Assembly: GCA_015689685.1 (NCBI GenBank)
Contig: WVSL01000006.1
Location: forward strand, 62,001 to 126,000
Reading direction: 5' to 3'
Length of the DNA stretch: 64,000 nt
Source of the DNA: Rhodobacterales bacterium HKCCE2091
GTDB taxonomy: Bacteria; Pseudomonadota; Alphaproteobacteria; Rhodobacterales; Rhodobacteraceae
Part shown: positions 9,562 through 18,147 of the stretch, piece by piece
How positions within the stretch are numbered: the first letter of the stretch is position 1
How the letters are laid out: every line of letters starts with the position of its first letter
Made by a program: the position numbers and the translations under genes
Notes under the pieces: model-generated
The model's database searches: none
What the model was told of the DNA's origin: nothing
The model's input: the letters and a program-made list of their open reading frames with translations, nothing else

Positions 9562-10298
9562 GTAGGGTCCCCCTTGTCAGACCTGGTTTGTTCGGATTTG
9601 CGCGGCCGCCGTTCCAGCAGCGCCGCGGTGAGAAGGCCGGCCGGCACCGCGACGATGCCGATGCCGACCAGCAGCACGAGCCCGGTGAAGATCCGCCCGC
9701 CCGGCGTGACCGGGTAGACGTCGCCGTAGCCCACGGTGGTCAGCGTCGCGAGCGCCCACCACATCGCCTGCGGGATCGAGCCGAAGGCCTCGGGCTGCGC
9801 CCGGTGCTCGAAATGGTAGATGCCGACCGCCGCGAGGTAGAGCACCACCGCCGCGATGAAGCTGAAGATCAGCAGCTCGTCGCGGTTCTTGGTGAAGGCG
9901 TGCGCGATCCGGTCGAGCGCGGCGCTGGCGTGGAACAGCTTCAGCAATCGTGCGAGCCGCAGGAGCCGCAGCGCCCGCACCGACGCGATGTCGGGAAACA
10001 GGAACAGCACCGCGGGCACGATGGCGATGAAGTCCACGATCCCCCAGAAGCTGAACGCGTAGGCCAACGGCCGGTGCGAACAGGACAGCCGCAGCAGGTA
10101 TTCCACCGAGAAGGTGACGAGGATCACGATCTCCAGCGCCTTCAGACCGGCATGAAGGCCCGGCGGCAGGTCCGGCATCGTTTCGACCGCGATGGCCAGC
10201 GCCGAGACGACGATCAGTCCATAGAGCGCCAGCGCCACCTTCCGACCGATCCGCGGATGGTAGCCGTCGAGGACCGAAATGATCTCGGCGCGTGTCAT
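9558..10298 (-). CDS. Voltage-gated-type potassium channel (6TM)
   Basis: A 246-residue protein with the full six-helix plan of a Kv-type channel. Five hydrophobic segments cover S1-S5. S4 carries regularly spaced arginines (RALRLLRLARLLKLF, about residues 107-121), and the pore loop has the selectivity filter TTVGYGD, followed by S6. The start at 10298 (MTRAEIISVLDGYHP) sits eight bases after the permease stop; the stop overlaps the BMP start by ATGA. Its placement inside a nucleoside-import operon is unusual: a channel is not a known part of such transporters. No cyclic-nucleotide-binding domain is present at the C-terminus. Confidence 0.9.
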   Translation of the reverse strand: MTRAEIISVLDGYHPRIGRKVALALYGLIVVSALAIAVETMPDLPPGLHAGLKALEIVILVTFSVEYLLRLSCSHRPLAYAFSFWGIVDFIAIVPAVLFLFPDIASVRALRLLRLARLLKLFHASAALDRIAHAFTKNRDELLIFSFIAAVVLYLAAVGIYHFEHRAQPEAFGSIPQAMWWALATLTTVGYGDVYPVTPGGRIFTGLVLLVGIGIVAVPAGLLTAALLERRPRKSEQTRSDKGDPT

Positions 10299-10306
10299 CG
10301 CTGCCC

Positions 10307-11230
10307 CTAGCTGCTGGCATGGAACACCTTGCCGAGCGCCGCGGGCGCGTTCAATGCGGCACGTCCGCGGTCGGACGAGATGATGACGAGCACGATGATC
10401 GTCACGAGGTAGGGCGAGGCGTCGAGCAGCGCGACCGGCACCGCCACCTCCTGCGCCTGGAGCCTCAGTTGCAGCGCCGCGATGCCGCCGAAGAGATAGG
10501 CCCCGAGCAGTGCCCGCCACGGCTTCCACGAGGCGAACACCACCAGCGCCAGCGCGATCCAGCCCGCGCCTGCCGTCATGCCCTCGGTCCAGGAGGGGAC
10601 GCGGACGAGGCTCAGGTAGGCCCCGCCGACCCCGGCGCAGGCGCCGCCGAACAGGATGCAGAGAAACCGGATGCGGACGACCTTGTAGCCGAGCGCGTGG
10701 GCGGCGTCGTGGCTTTCCCCGACCGCGCGGATGATGAGGCCGAGCCGGGTGCGGGCGAGCGTGTAGGCGACGGCGGCGACCAGCGCGACCGACAGGTAGA
10801 CCACGAGGTCATGGCCGAACAGGATCGGCCCGGCCCAGGGGATGTCGCGCATCGCCTCGGGAAACAGCTTCGGCGTGATCGGCGGGTTGATGCCCGTGTA
10901 GCTCTCGCCCATGAGCGACGAGATCCCGAGGCCGAAGAGCGTCAGCGCGAGGCCGGTCGCGACCTGGTTCGACAGGAAATACTGGGTCAGTACCGCGAAG
11001 ATCACCGACAGCGCCGCGCCCCCGACCGCGCCCATGACGAAACCGAGCGCGGGCGATCCGGTGGTGACGCAGGCGATGAAGCCAGCGATGGCTCCGACGA
11101 TCATCATCCCCTCGACCCCGAGGTTGAGGACGCCTGACTTCTCCACCACCAGTTCGCCGATGGCGGCCAGGAGGATCGGGGTGGAGGCGCCGATGAGCGT
11201 GGCGATGAGGGCCGCGTCGATGATGTTCAT
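10307..11230 (-). CDS. ABC transporter permease, nucleoside type (second permease)
   Basis: A 307-residue inner-membrane permease of the BPD_transp_2 family, paired in BMP-type nucleoside importers with a longer permease. About eight to nine hydrophobic helices are visible. The signature GELVVEKSGVLNLGVEGMM at residues 26-44 is typical of this family, and VGESHDAAHALGY is the conserved cytoplasmic loop that contacts the ATPase. The start at 11230 overlaps the stop of the small membrane protein by ATGA. The partner permease lies two genes upstream. Confidence 0.9.
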   Translation of the reverse strand: MNIIDAALIATLIGASTPILLAAIGELVVEKSGVLNLGVEGMMIVGAIAGFIACVTTGSPALGFVMGAVGGAALSVIFAVLTQYFLSNQVATGLALTLFGLGISSLMGESYTGINPPITPKLFPEAMRDIPWAGPILFGHDLVVYLSVALVAAVAYTLARTRLGLIIRAVGESHDAAHALGYKVVRIRFLCILFGGACAGVGGAYLSLVRVPSWTEGMTAGAGWIALALVVFASWKPWRALLGAYLFGGIAALQLRLQAQEVAVPVALLDASPYLVTIIVLVIISSDRGRAALNAPAALGKVFHASS

Positions 11231-11568
11231 GCCGAGGGCCCCAGGATGCTGCCGCCGGAACCGACGATGGCGAAGATCATGCCGACGACGACCCCGGCGA
11301 GGAACGAATAGCGGCGGACCCAGTGGGCGGGCGGACCGTCGGGCGCCGGCTGCCGCTCCGGCCGGAACCGCCGGACGATCTTCTCGACCCCGAGCGTCAG
11401 GAGCACCTGGAGGGCGAGGATCGGCAAACCGATCACGAGGAAGATCCAGAACCCCTCGATCAGCAGCATCACGATCCCGGTCACGATCAGGCCGACGAAG
11501 AAGCCGAGCACCAGCCCGCCAATGGTCCAGGGAAGGTCGCGAGGCGCGAATTCGGACGTGACGCTCAT
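11227..11568 (-). CDS. Small membrane protein of unknown function within the nucleoside ABC operon
   Basis: A 113-residue protein with two long hydrophobic segments (about residues 15-38 and 42-60), a basic segment EKIVRRFRPERQ, and a third hydrophobic stretch near 88-108. It is coupled at both ends by ATGA overlaps, to the long permease upstream and the short permease downstream, so it is certainly translated. I do not recognise a family. By position it may be an accessory subunit or assembly factor of the importer, but nothing in the sequence proves that. Confidence 0.8.
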   Translation of the reverse strand: MSVTSEFAPRDLPWTIGGLVLGFFVGLIVTGIVMLLIEGFWIFLVIGLPILALQVLLTLGVEKIVRRFRPERQPAPDGPPAHWVRRYSFLAGVVVGMIFAIVGSGGSILGPSA

Positions 11569-12740
11569 GCCGCCACCTCGCGCCGCCGGCCGCGGATGCG
11601 GTAGTTGGTGAAAAGGTCGAGCGCGAGCAGGAAGAACAGGAGCATCCCCTGGAACGCCTGGATCGCCGAGGCCGGCAGTGACATCCGCGTCTGCGCCAGT
11701 TCCCCGCCGACATAGGTCAGGGCCATCAGGAGCCCCGCGAGCAGGATGCCGACCGGGTGCAGGCGGCCGAGGAAGGCGACGATGATCGCGGTGAACCCGT
11801 AGCCCACGTTGAAGTCGATCGAGATCTGGCCCGCGGGGCCCGAGACCTCGAACAGTCCCGCGAGCCCCGCCAGCGCGCCCGAGATGCCCATGCAGGCGAT
11901 CACCAGCTTGTTCGGATCGACGCCGTGGAACCGGGCGGCGCGCGGGGCCTGGCCGGTCAGCTTGACCTGGTAGCCGAACATGTGGCGGTTCAGCACGACA
12001 TAGGCCGCGATCACCGCGATCAGCGCGGCGACGACGCCCATGTGGATGCCGGTGCCCGCGATGAGTTCCGGGTTGTCGGTGCCGGGGTGACGCGCGAGGT
12101 TGCGGCTGCCGGGAAAGCCGCGGCCCTCGGGGTTCTTCAGGAACCCCGTCGCGGCCAGCGCGAGGATCGACTCGGCGACGTAGACGAGCAGGAGCGAGAC
12201 GAGGATCTCGTTGGTGCGGAACCCGATCTTGAGGATCGCCGGGATCATCGACCAGAGCCATCCGCCGATGGCCCCCGCGACGATCATTCCGGGGAAGATC
12301 AGGATGCTCTCGGACGGATAGAACGCCAGCCCGAAGCCCGCCCCGCAGATCGCGCCGATGATGTACTGACCCTCCGCGCCGATGTTCCAGATCCCAGCCC
12401 TGAAGCCGAGCGACAGGCCGATGGCGATCAGGATCAGCGGCCCGGCCTTCACCAGAAGCTGGCCGCGCAGGAACGGACCGAAGCGTTCGTGGAACAGCGG
12501 ATCCCAGAAGATCGTGCGGATCGCCTCCGCGCCCCGCGCGATCATCACCGGGATATGGCCGAAGACGTACTCGCCGAAGCCGATCTCGCCCGCCTCGCGC
12601 GCCGCGGCGAGGCCCGCGTCGGGGAGCGACAGGATGGCGAACATGAGCCCGCCCGCGATCATCGTCAGCACCACGGCGAGGATCGGCGCGCCGATGCCCC
12701 AGGCCTGCGACGGGGCCGGGCGTTTCTCAAGCCTCAGCAT
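11565..12740 (-). CDS. ABC transporter permease, nucleoside type (first permease)
   Basis: A 391-residue inner-membrane permease of the BPD_transp_2 family with about ten hydrophobic segments. GLSLGFRAGIWNIGAEGQ at about residues 107-124 corresponds to the conserved motif after the first helices. LTGQAPRAARFHGVD forms the cytoplasmic coupling loop. The N-terminus overlaps the ATPase gene by 14 bases. With the second permease it would form the membrane heterodimer of the importer. Confidence 0.9.
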   Translation of the reverse strand: MLRLEKRPAPSQAWGIGAPILAVVLTMIAGGLMFAILSLPDAGLAAAREAGEIGFGEYVFGHIPVMIARGAEAIRTIFWDPLFHERFGPFLRGQLLVKAGPLILIAIGLSLGFRAGIWNIGAEGQYIIGAICGAGFGLAFYPSESILIFPGMIVAGAIGGWLWSMIPAILKIGFRTNEILVSLLLVYVAESILALAATGFLKNPEGRGFPGSRNLARHPGTDNPELIAGTGIHMGVVAALIAVIAAYVVLNRHMFGYQVKLTGQAPRAARFHGVDPNKLVIACMGISGALAGLAGLFEVSGPAGQISIDFNVGYGFTAIIVAFLGRLHPVGILLAGLLMALTYVGGELAQTRMSLPASAIQAFQGMLLFFLLALDLFTNYRIRGRRREVAA

Positions 12741-14259
12741 GGGCGCCTTCCTCCACGTCGTGCATGTCGTGTGCCCCGCCGAGCATCAGGCCGATTTCCT
12801 GCATGGTCAGCCCCTGCGCCTTTCTCGGCGGCGACAGGCGGCCCTCGTTGAGGGCGGCGAAGCGGTCGGAGATCTCCAGCAGTTCCTCGAGATCCTGGCT
12901 GATGACGATGACGGCGGAGCCGCCCGCGGCGAGGTCGAGCACCGCCTGCCGGATCGCGGCCGCGGCGGCGGCGTCGACGCCCCAGGTCGGCTGGTTCACC
13001 GCCAGCACGCGCGGGCCCTGGTCGATTTCCCGGCCCATGACGAACTTCTGTAGATTGCCGCCCGACAGCGCGCGGGCCGGGGCCTCGGGACCGGGGGTGC
13101 GCACGTCGAAGGCCGCGATGACCTGTTCCGCGTAGCCCCGCGTCGCGCCCCAGTCGATGAAGCCCTTCCGGTCGAGCGTCTTGCGCCGCCGCGCGGTCAG
13201 CAGCGCGTTCTCGACCAGGCTCATGTCCGGCGCGGCGGCATGGCCGAGCCTTTCCTCGGGCGCGGTCAGCAGCCCCATCGCGCGGCGGGCGTCCGGGGCG
13301 ACGGTCCCGATGTCGGTGCCGTCGAAGGCGATCGCACCCTTCGGCGCCGGAACCTCGCCCGACAGCGCGGCGAGCAGCTCGTCCTGCCCGTTGCCCGCGA
13401 CGCCACCGATACCGAGCACCTCGCCCGCGTGGACGGTGAACCCGATGTCGCGCAGCGGCGTCCCGAAGGCCGAACGCGGCGGCAGCGACAGGTTCCGCAC
13501 CTCCAGCAGCGCCGGGCCCGGCTCCGCGCTGGCGCGCGAGGGTGGGGTCAGGGCGCGGCCGACCATCATCTCGGCCATCTCGGCCGCCGAGACCTCTCGC
13601 GGCGTGCAGGTTCCGACCACCTTGCCGAGGCGGAGGATCGTCGCCTCGTCGCAGAGCGTGCGGATCTCCTCCAGTTTGTGGCTGATGTAGAGGATCGCGG
13701 TGCCCTCGGCCGACAGCTTGCGGAGCGTGTGGAACAGGATCTCCACCTCCTGCGGGGTGAGGACCGACGTCGGTTCGTCCATGATCAGGAGCTTGGGGTC
13801 CTGCAGGAGGCAACGGATGATCTCGACCCGCTGGCGTTCGCCCGCGGACAGGTCGCCGACGAGCCGCGCGGGGTCGAGCGGCAGGCCGTAGGTTTCCGAC
13901 ACCTCGCGGATACGGGCCGCGAGATCGCGCATCCGCGGCGGATCCTCCATCCCGAGCGCGACGTTCTCGGCCACCGTCAGCGCCTCGAAGAGAGAGAAGT
14001 GCTGGAACACCATCGCGACACCGGCGCGCCGGGCGGCGGAGGGGTTCTCCGGCGTGAAATCGGCGCCGTTCAGACCCATCCGCCCGCTGTCGGGGCGGAC
14101 GAGGCCGTAGATCATCTTCACCAGGGTCGACTTGCCCGCGCCGTTCTCGCCCAGGAGCGCATGGACTTCGCCCGGCTGGATCGCGAAGGACACGGTGTCG
14201 TTGGCCACGACGCCGGGATAGGCCTTGGTCAGGCCGTCGATTTCCAGAAGTGCCGTCAT
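12727..14259 (-). CDS. ABC transporter ATP-binding protein, nucleoside/simple-sugar type
   Basis: A 510-residue protein with two fused nucleotide-binding domains. The first is complete: Walker A GENGAGKST at 37-45, signature LSAGERQR, Walker B LLIMDEPTS. The second has the degenerate P-loop GGVAGNGQDE, signature LSGGNLQK and altered Walker B VNQPTWGVD, as in RbsA-like and BMP-system ATPases. It energises the two permeases downstream. It starts in an ATGA overlap with xdhC, tying the transporter directly to the xanthine dehydrogenase genes. Confidence 0.93.
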   Translation of the reverse strand: MTALLEIDGLTKAYPGVVANDTVSFAIQPGEVHALLGENGAGKSTLVKMIYGLVRPDSGRMGLNGADFTPENPSAARRAGVAMVFQHFSLFEALTVAENVALGMEDPPRMRDLAARIREVSETYGLPLDPARLVGDLSAGERQRVEIIRCLLQDPKLLIMDEPTSVLTPQEVEILFHTLRKLSAEGTAILYISHKLEEIRTLCDEATILRLGKVVGTCTPREVSAAEMAEMMVGRALTPPSRASAEPGPALLEVRNLSLPPRSAFGTPLRDIGFTVHAGEVLGIGGVAGNGQDELLAALSGEVPAPKGAIAFDGTDIGTVAPDARRAMGLLTAPEERLGHAAAPDMSLVENALLTARRRKTLDRKGFIDWGATRGYAEQVIAAFDVRTPGPEAPARALSGGNLQKFVMGREIDQGPRVLAVNQPTWGVDAAAAAAIRQAVLDLAAGGSAVIVISQDLEELLEISDRFAALNEGRLSPPRKAQGLTMQEIGLMLGGAHDMHDVEEGAHAEA

Positions 14260-15176
14260 CCCACCCCCGCGCGGACGGGCGCCTCGGCCCGGCCGTTCAC
14301 CCGATTGAGATGCCGGGCGGCAACGCCGACCGCAATCGCCTGCGGGTGCTTGCCGAGGGCCGGATCGCCTATCGGACAGTCAATGCCTGAAATTTGAGCA
14401 TCCGAGTGCCCGAGTGACCTCAGCCGCGACCGGAAACGCGCCCACTTGGTGTCCGATCCGATCAGCCCGCAGGTGGCGAAGCCGTGGGTCAGAGCGGCGT
14501 GGCAAAGCGCGAGGTCGATGTCGTGGGAATAGGTCAGGACCAGGTGGTGCGCGTCGCGGGGCGCCAGCGTCATCGCGCGGGCCATGTCGGGCGCGGGCAG
14601 GAGCGTGAAACCCTCCGGCGCCGTCGCGGGCAGCCGCCCGGGTTCGTCGACCCAGGTGATCGCGGTATCGGGCAGGGGGGCCATGACGGCGGCGAGGGCG
14701 GTGCCGACATGCCCCGCGCCCCATATCCAGACCGCGTGGACCGGTCGGGCCAGTGGCTCGACCAGCCAGCCGTCGATCAGGCGGGCGTCGGCGGGCTGGG
14801 CCGTGGCCACGCTCGTCGGCATCGCGCCGCGCGCGGTCACCGGCCGGGCCAGCGGGAAGGCGTCCTCTGCCGGGGTTTCGGCGTAGCGTTCGGCGAGCAG
14901 CACCACCGCCCCGCCGCAGCACTGACCGAGCGACGGGCCGAGCGGCAGCGACCAGACCTGCCGGTCGCTTTCACCCGGAAGCATGCGCCGCGCCCGCTGT
15001 ACGGCTTCCCATTCCAGCGCGCCGCCGCCGATCGTCCCGCTCTGCCCATCCGCCCAGACCAGCATCGCCGTCCCGACCCCGCGCGGCACCGATCCCCGCA
15101 CCTCCGCCAGCACGACCCGGATCACCGGCCCGTTCGCCGCGATGGTCCGGTCGAGCGTGGCGCGGTCGAAACTCAT
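14256..15176 (-). CDS. xdhC: XdhC, molybdenum-cofactor chaperone for xanthine dehydrogenase
   Basis: A 306-residue XdhC-family protein that binds sulfurated Moco and inserts it into XdhB. VLAEVRGSVPRGVGTAMLV and GTIGGGALEWE form the N-terminal XdhC/CoxI domain. The C-terminal Rossmann part has IWGAGHVGTALA at about 150-161 and CGLIGSDTKWARF further on. It begins in an ATGA overlap with the preceding small nuclease-like gene and ends in an ATGA overlap with the ATPase. Confidence 0.92.
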   Translation of the reverse strand: MSFDRATLDRTIAANGPVIRVVLAEVRGSVPRGVGTAMLVWADGQSGTIGGGALEWEAVQRARRMLPGESDRQVWSLPLGPSLGQCCGGAVVLLAERYAETPAEDAFPLARPVTARGAMPTSVATAQPADARLIDGWLVEPLARPVHAVWIWGAGHVGTALAAVMAPLPDTAITWVDEPGRLPATAPEGFTLLPAPDMARAMTLAPRDAHHLVLTYSHDIDLALCHAALTHGFATCGLIGSDTKWARFRSRLRSLGHSDAQISGIDCPIGDPALGKHPQAIAVGVAARHLNRVNGRAEAPVRAGVG

Positions 15177-15718
15177 AACGGGTATCCCGGGATCATCGCG
15201 GCAGCCTGCGAATGGCCGATCCTGCGCTGGAACGGGAGCAGGGAGTGGTTCGTCAGTTCTTCATCCGCGCAGAAGATCGCCGTGAGCCAGTCATCGTGGG
15301 GAACGACCCGGCGCGGGCATTTCGATCGATCCGACCAGCATGCAGCCCGCAACGGATAGCCTTCGGCCTGCCCGAAGCTGAGAGCTTCCCCCGGACGCTT
15401 GAATTCGACGTGGATGGCAAGGCGCCGGTCCGTGGCCGCAAGAAAGAAGATCGCGTCCGTTTCTAGGGCCTTGCTATCCGGTATGCGACACGTGCACCGG
15501 GAATCCTTCCCGCACCAGTAATTGCAGTAGAAGGGCTGGCGCGTTCCGGGACGAAGCGCTGCCTGGACATCGTGAAGGGAACTGGCACCCGTGTAACCGG
15601 CTTCGGCCCAGGTCCCGGAAACTATCCAGTCCCGGACCCACTGATCCGAGAATACGGCCGCAGCGATCGCATCGAGGAATGGTTGCGCCCGACCGGAATA
15701 TGCCTGAGAGGCGATCAC
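15173..15718 (-). CDS. Small protein with a PD-(D/E)XK nuclease-like signature, between xdhB and xdhC
   Basis: A 181-residue protein that I cannot assign to a named family. It starts with GTG in a GTGA overlap with xdhB and ends in an ATGA overlap with xdhC, so it is part of the operon. The central part reads TDAIFFL (Asp88), then HVEFKRP (Glu105-Phe-Lys107), then GQAEGY (Gln117, Tyr121). This D - ExK - QxxxY spacing resembles the PD-(D/E)XK nuclease fold. Before it lies a cysteine cluster, Cys65, Cys69, Cys75 and Cys77, which might bind metal. Local GC is about 61% in four lines I counted, below the roughly 70% of its neighbours, suggesting later acquisition. A function in Xdh maturation cannot be excluded. 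Confidence 0.7.
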   Translation of the reverse strand: MIASQAYSGRAQPFLDAIAAAVFSDQWVRDWIVSGTWAEAGYTGASSLHDVQAALRPGTRQPFYCNYWCGKDSRCTCRIPDSKALETDAIFFLAATDRRLAIHVEFKRPGEALSFGQAEGYPLRAACWSDRSKCPRRVVPHDDWLTAIFCADEELTNHSLLPFQRRIGHSQAAAMIPGYPL

Positions 15719-18147
15719 CCCCGCGCCCTCCCCACGGCGGCCAGCACCGCCTCCGCGGTCGCGGGGGCCTGGAGGTCGGGCCAGTTCGGGCCGCAGGCGG
15801 CGCAGGCATCGGCGAGCGCGGAATGGACCGAGATGCCGAGCATGAACGGCGGTTCGCCCACGGCCTTGGACCGGTAGATCGTGTCCTCGCGGTTCTCGCC
15901 GTCCCAGAGCGCCACGTTGAACACTTTCGGCCGGTCGGAGCAGGCCGGGATCTTGTAGGTCGACGGCGCGTGGGTGCGCAGGACGCCGGAGCCGTCCCAG
16001 ACCAGTTCCTCGGTCGTCAGCCAGCCCGCGCCCTGAACGAAGCCGCCCTCGATCTGGCCCATGTCGATGGCCGGGTTCAGGGAGCGGCCGCAGTCGTGCA
16101 GGATGTCGGTCCGCAGGATCCGGTTCTCGCCGGTGAGCGTGTCGATCACGACCTCGGAACACGCGACGCCGTGGGCGAAGTAGAAGAACGGCCGGCCCCG
16201 TCCCGCGATCCTGTCCCACGCGATCTTGGGCGTGGCGTAGAACCCGGTGGCCGACAGCGAGACGCGGGCGAGGTAGGTCTTCGTCACGGCCTCGGCCCAA
16301 GGCATCTCGGCGCCGTTCGCGCGCAGCATCCCTTCCTCGAACCGGATCGACGCGGGCTCCGCCTGCAGTTCGGGCGCGACCACCTCGGCGATGCGGTCCC
16401 TGAGCGTGTCGCAGGCCGCCTTCACCGCCATCCCGTTCAGGTCCGACCCGGAGGAGGCCGCGGTGGCAGAGGTGTTCGGGACCTTGGCGGTGTCGGTCGC
16501 GGTGATCTTCACCGCCTCCATCGGCAGGCCGAACCGGTCGGCCGCGACCTGCGCGACCTTCTGGAACAGGCCCTGGCCCATCTCCGTGCCGCCGTGGTTC
16601 AGCACCACCGAGCCGTCGTTGTAGACATGCACCAGCGCCCCGGCCTGGTTCAGGTGGGTGAGCGTGAAGGAGATGCCGAACTTCACCGGCGTCAGCGCGA
16701 TGCCGCGCTTGAGCACCGGGTTGGCCGCGTTCCACGCGGCGACCGCCTCCACCCGCGCGGCGTAGTCGCAGGTCTCGACCAGGCGGTCGGTCATCGCGTT
16801 CAGGATGAAATCCTCGACCTCCATCCCGTAGGGCGTGGTGTTCGGAAGCTCCTTCGGACGCGGCGAATGGGTGCCCTTGTAGCGCCGCGACCCGCCCATC
16901 GGCGTCTCGATCTTCATCGAGCCGCGGCCCTTCAGGTCGGTCGTCGGCATCGGCGCCCAGGCGGCCATCGCGGGTTTCGGCCCGGGCGCGGCCTCGTCGC
17001 CGCCGCCGGCCTCGCGATAGTAGTTCCGCCGCCGCACGTCGAGCGGGTCGAGCCCGAGGACATGGGCGGCATGGTCCATCACCCGTTCGATCCCGACCAT
17101 CCCCTGCGGACCGCCGAAGCCGCGAAAGGCGGTGGCGGACTGGGTGTTCGTCTTCAGCCGGTGCGAGGTGATGCGCGCGGCGGGCAGGAGGTAGGCGTTG
17201 TCCGCGTGCAGCATGGCGCGGTCGGCCACCGGCAGGGACAGGTCCATCGACCAGCCGCAGCGGACCAGTTGCAGGAAGTCGACGCCAAGGCAGAGGCCGT
17301 CGTTGTCGAATCCCGCGCGGTAGTCGATCCGGCAGTCGTGGCGCTTGCCGGTGATGACGAAGTCGTCGTCGCGGTCGTAGCGCATCTTGGCGGGCCGCCC
17401 GGTGCGCGCGGCCACGACGGCGCAGGCGATGGCGAGGTGGTTGCCCTGGCTTTCCTTGCCGCCGAAGCCGCCGCCCATGCGGCGGGTCTCGACCCGGACG
17501 CCGTGCATCGGGATGCCGAGCGCCTCCGCGACCTTGTGCTGGATCTCGGTCGGGTGCTGCGTAGAGGAATGGACGATCACGCCGCCGTCGTCGGTGGGAA
17601 AGGCGAGCGCGGCCTGGCCTTCGAGGTAGAAGTGTTCCTGCCCGCCGATGTCGATGCTGCCTTCCACGACATGCGGCGCGGCGGCGAGCGCGGCGTCGAC
17701 GTCGCCCTTCGTGTGGATGCGCGGGCCGTCCTCGAACCGGCTGTCGGCGGCCATCGCGTCGTCGACGGTGAGGATCGCGGGCAGTTCCTCGTAGACGATC
17801 TCCGCGCGGGTCGCGGCGCGCCGGGCGGCACCGTAGCTCCGGGCCGCGACGATGAACAGCGGGTGGCCGGCGTAGAACACCTCGTCGAGCGCCACCAGCG
17901 GCTCGTCATGGGCCGAGGGCGAGCAGTCGGGGACGGTGTCGAAGTCCGCCGCCGACAGGACGAGATCGACCCCCGGCGCGGCGCGCACGGCCGACAGTTC
18001 CAGCGAAACCCGCGCCCGCGCCTTGCGGCTGAGCCCGAAGGCGAGGTGCAGCGTGTTGGCCGGCACCGGGATGTCGTCGACGTAGCGCGCGGCTCCGGTG
18101 ACATGCAGCGGGGCGGCGTCGTGGGGCAGGGGCTTGGCAACCGTCAC
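15715..18147 (-). CDS. xdhB: Xanthine dehydrogenase molybdopterin-binding subunit
   Basis: The 810-residue large subunit that oxidises hypoxanthine and xanthine to urate at the Moco site. Family motifs in order: [12 protein letters not shown] near the N-terminus, [42 protein letters not shown] and, near the end, [10 protein letters not shown], whose Glu is the catalytic base. It starts with GTG in a GTGA overlap with xdhA; a longer reading to 18435 adds residues that overlap xdhA and are not conserved. Partner of XdhA in an (alpha-beta)2 enzyme in the cytoplasm. Confidence 0.94.
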   Translation of the reverse strand: MTVAKPLPHDAAPLHVTGAARYVDDIPVPANTLHLAFGLSRKARARVSLELSAVRAAPGVDLVLSAADFDTVPDCSPSAHDEPLVALDEVFYAGHPLFIVAARSYGAARRAATRAEIVYEELPAILTVDDAMAADSRFEDGPRIHTKGDVDAALAAAPHVVEGSIDIGGQEHFYLEGQAALAFPTDDGGVIVHSSTQHPTEIQHKVAEALGIPMHGVRVETRRMGGGFGGKESQGNHLAIACAVVAARTGRPAKMRYDRDDDFVITGKRHDCRIDYRAGFDNDGLCLGVDFLQLVRCGWSMDLSLPVADRAMLHADNAYLLPAARITSHRLKTNTQSATAFRGFGGPQGMVGIERVMDHAAHVLGLDPLDVRRRNYYREAGGGDEAAPGPKPAMAAWAPMPTTDLKGRGSMKIETPMGGSRRYKGTHSPRPKELPNTTPYGMEVEDFILNAMTDRLVETCDYAARVEAVAAWNAANPVLKRGIALTPVKFGISFTLTHLNQAGALVHVYNDGSVVLNHGGTEMGQGLFQKVAQVAADRFGLPMEAVKITATDTAKVPNTSATAASSGSDLNGMAVKAACDTLRDRIAEVVAPELQAEPASIRFEEGMLRANGAEMPWAEAVTKTYLARVSLSATGFYATPKIAWDRIAGRGRPFFYFAHGVACSEVVIDTLTGENRILRTDILHDCGRSLNPAIDMGQIEGGFVQGAGWLTTEELVWDGSGVLRTHAPSTYKIPACSDRPKVFNVALWDGENREDTIYRSKAVGEPPFMLGISVHSALADACAACGPNWPDLQAPATAEAVLAAVGRARG

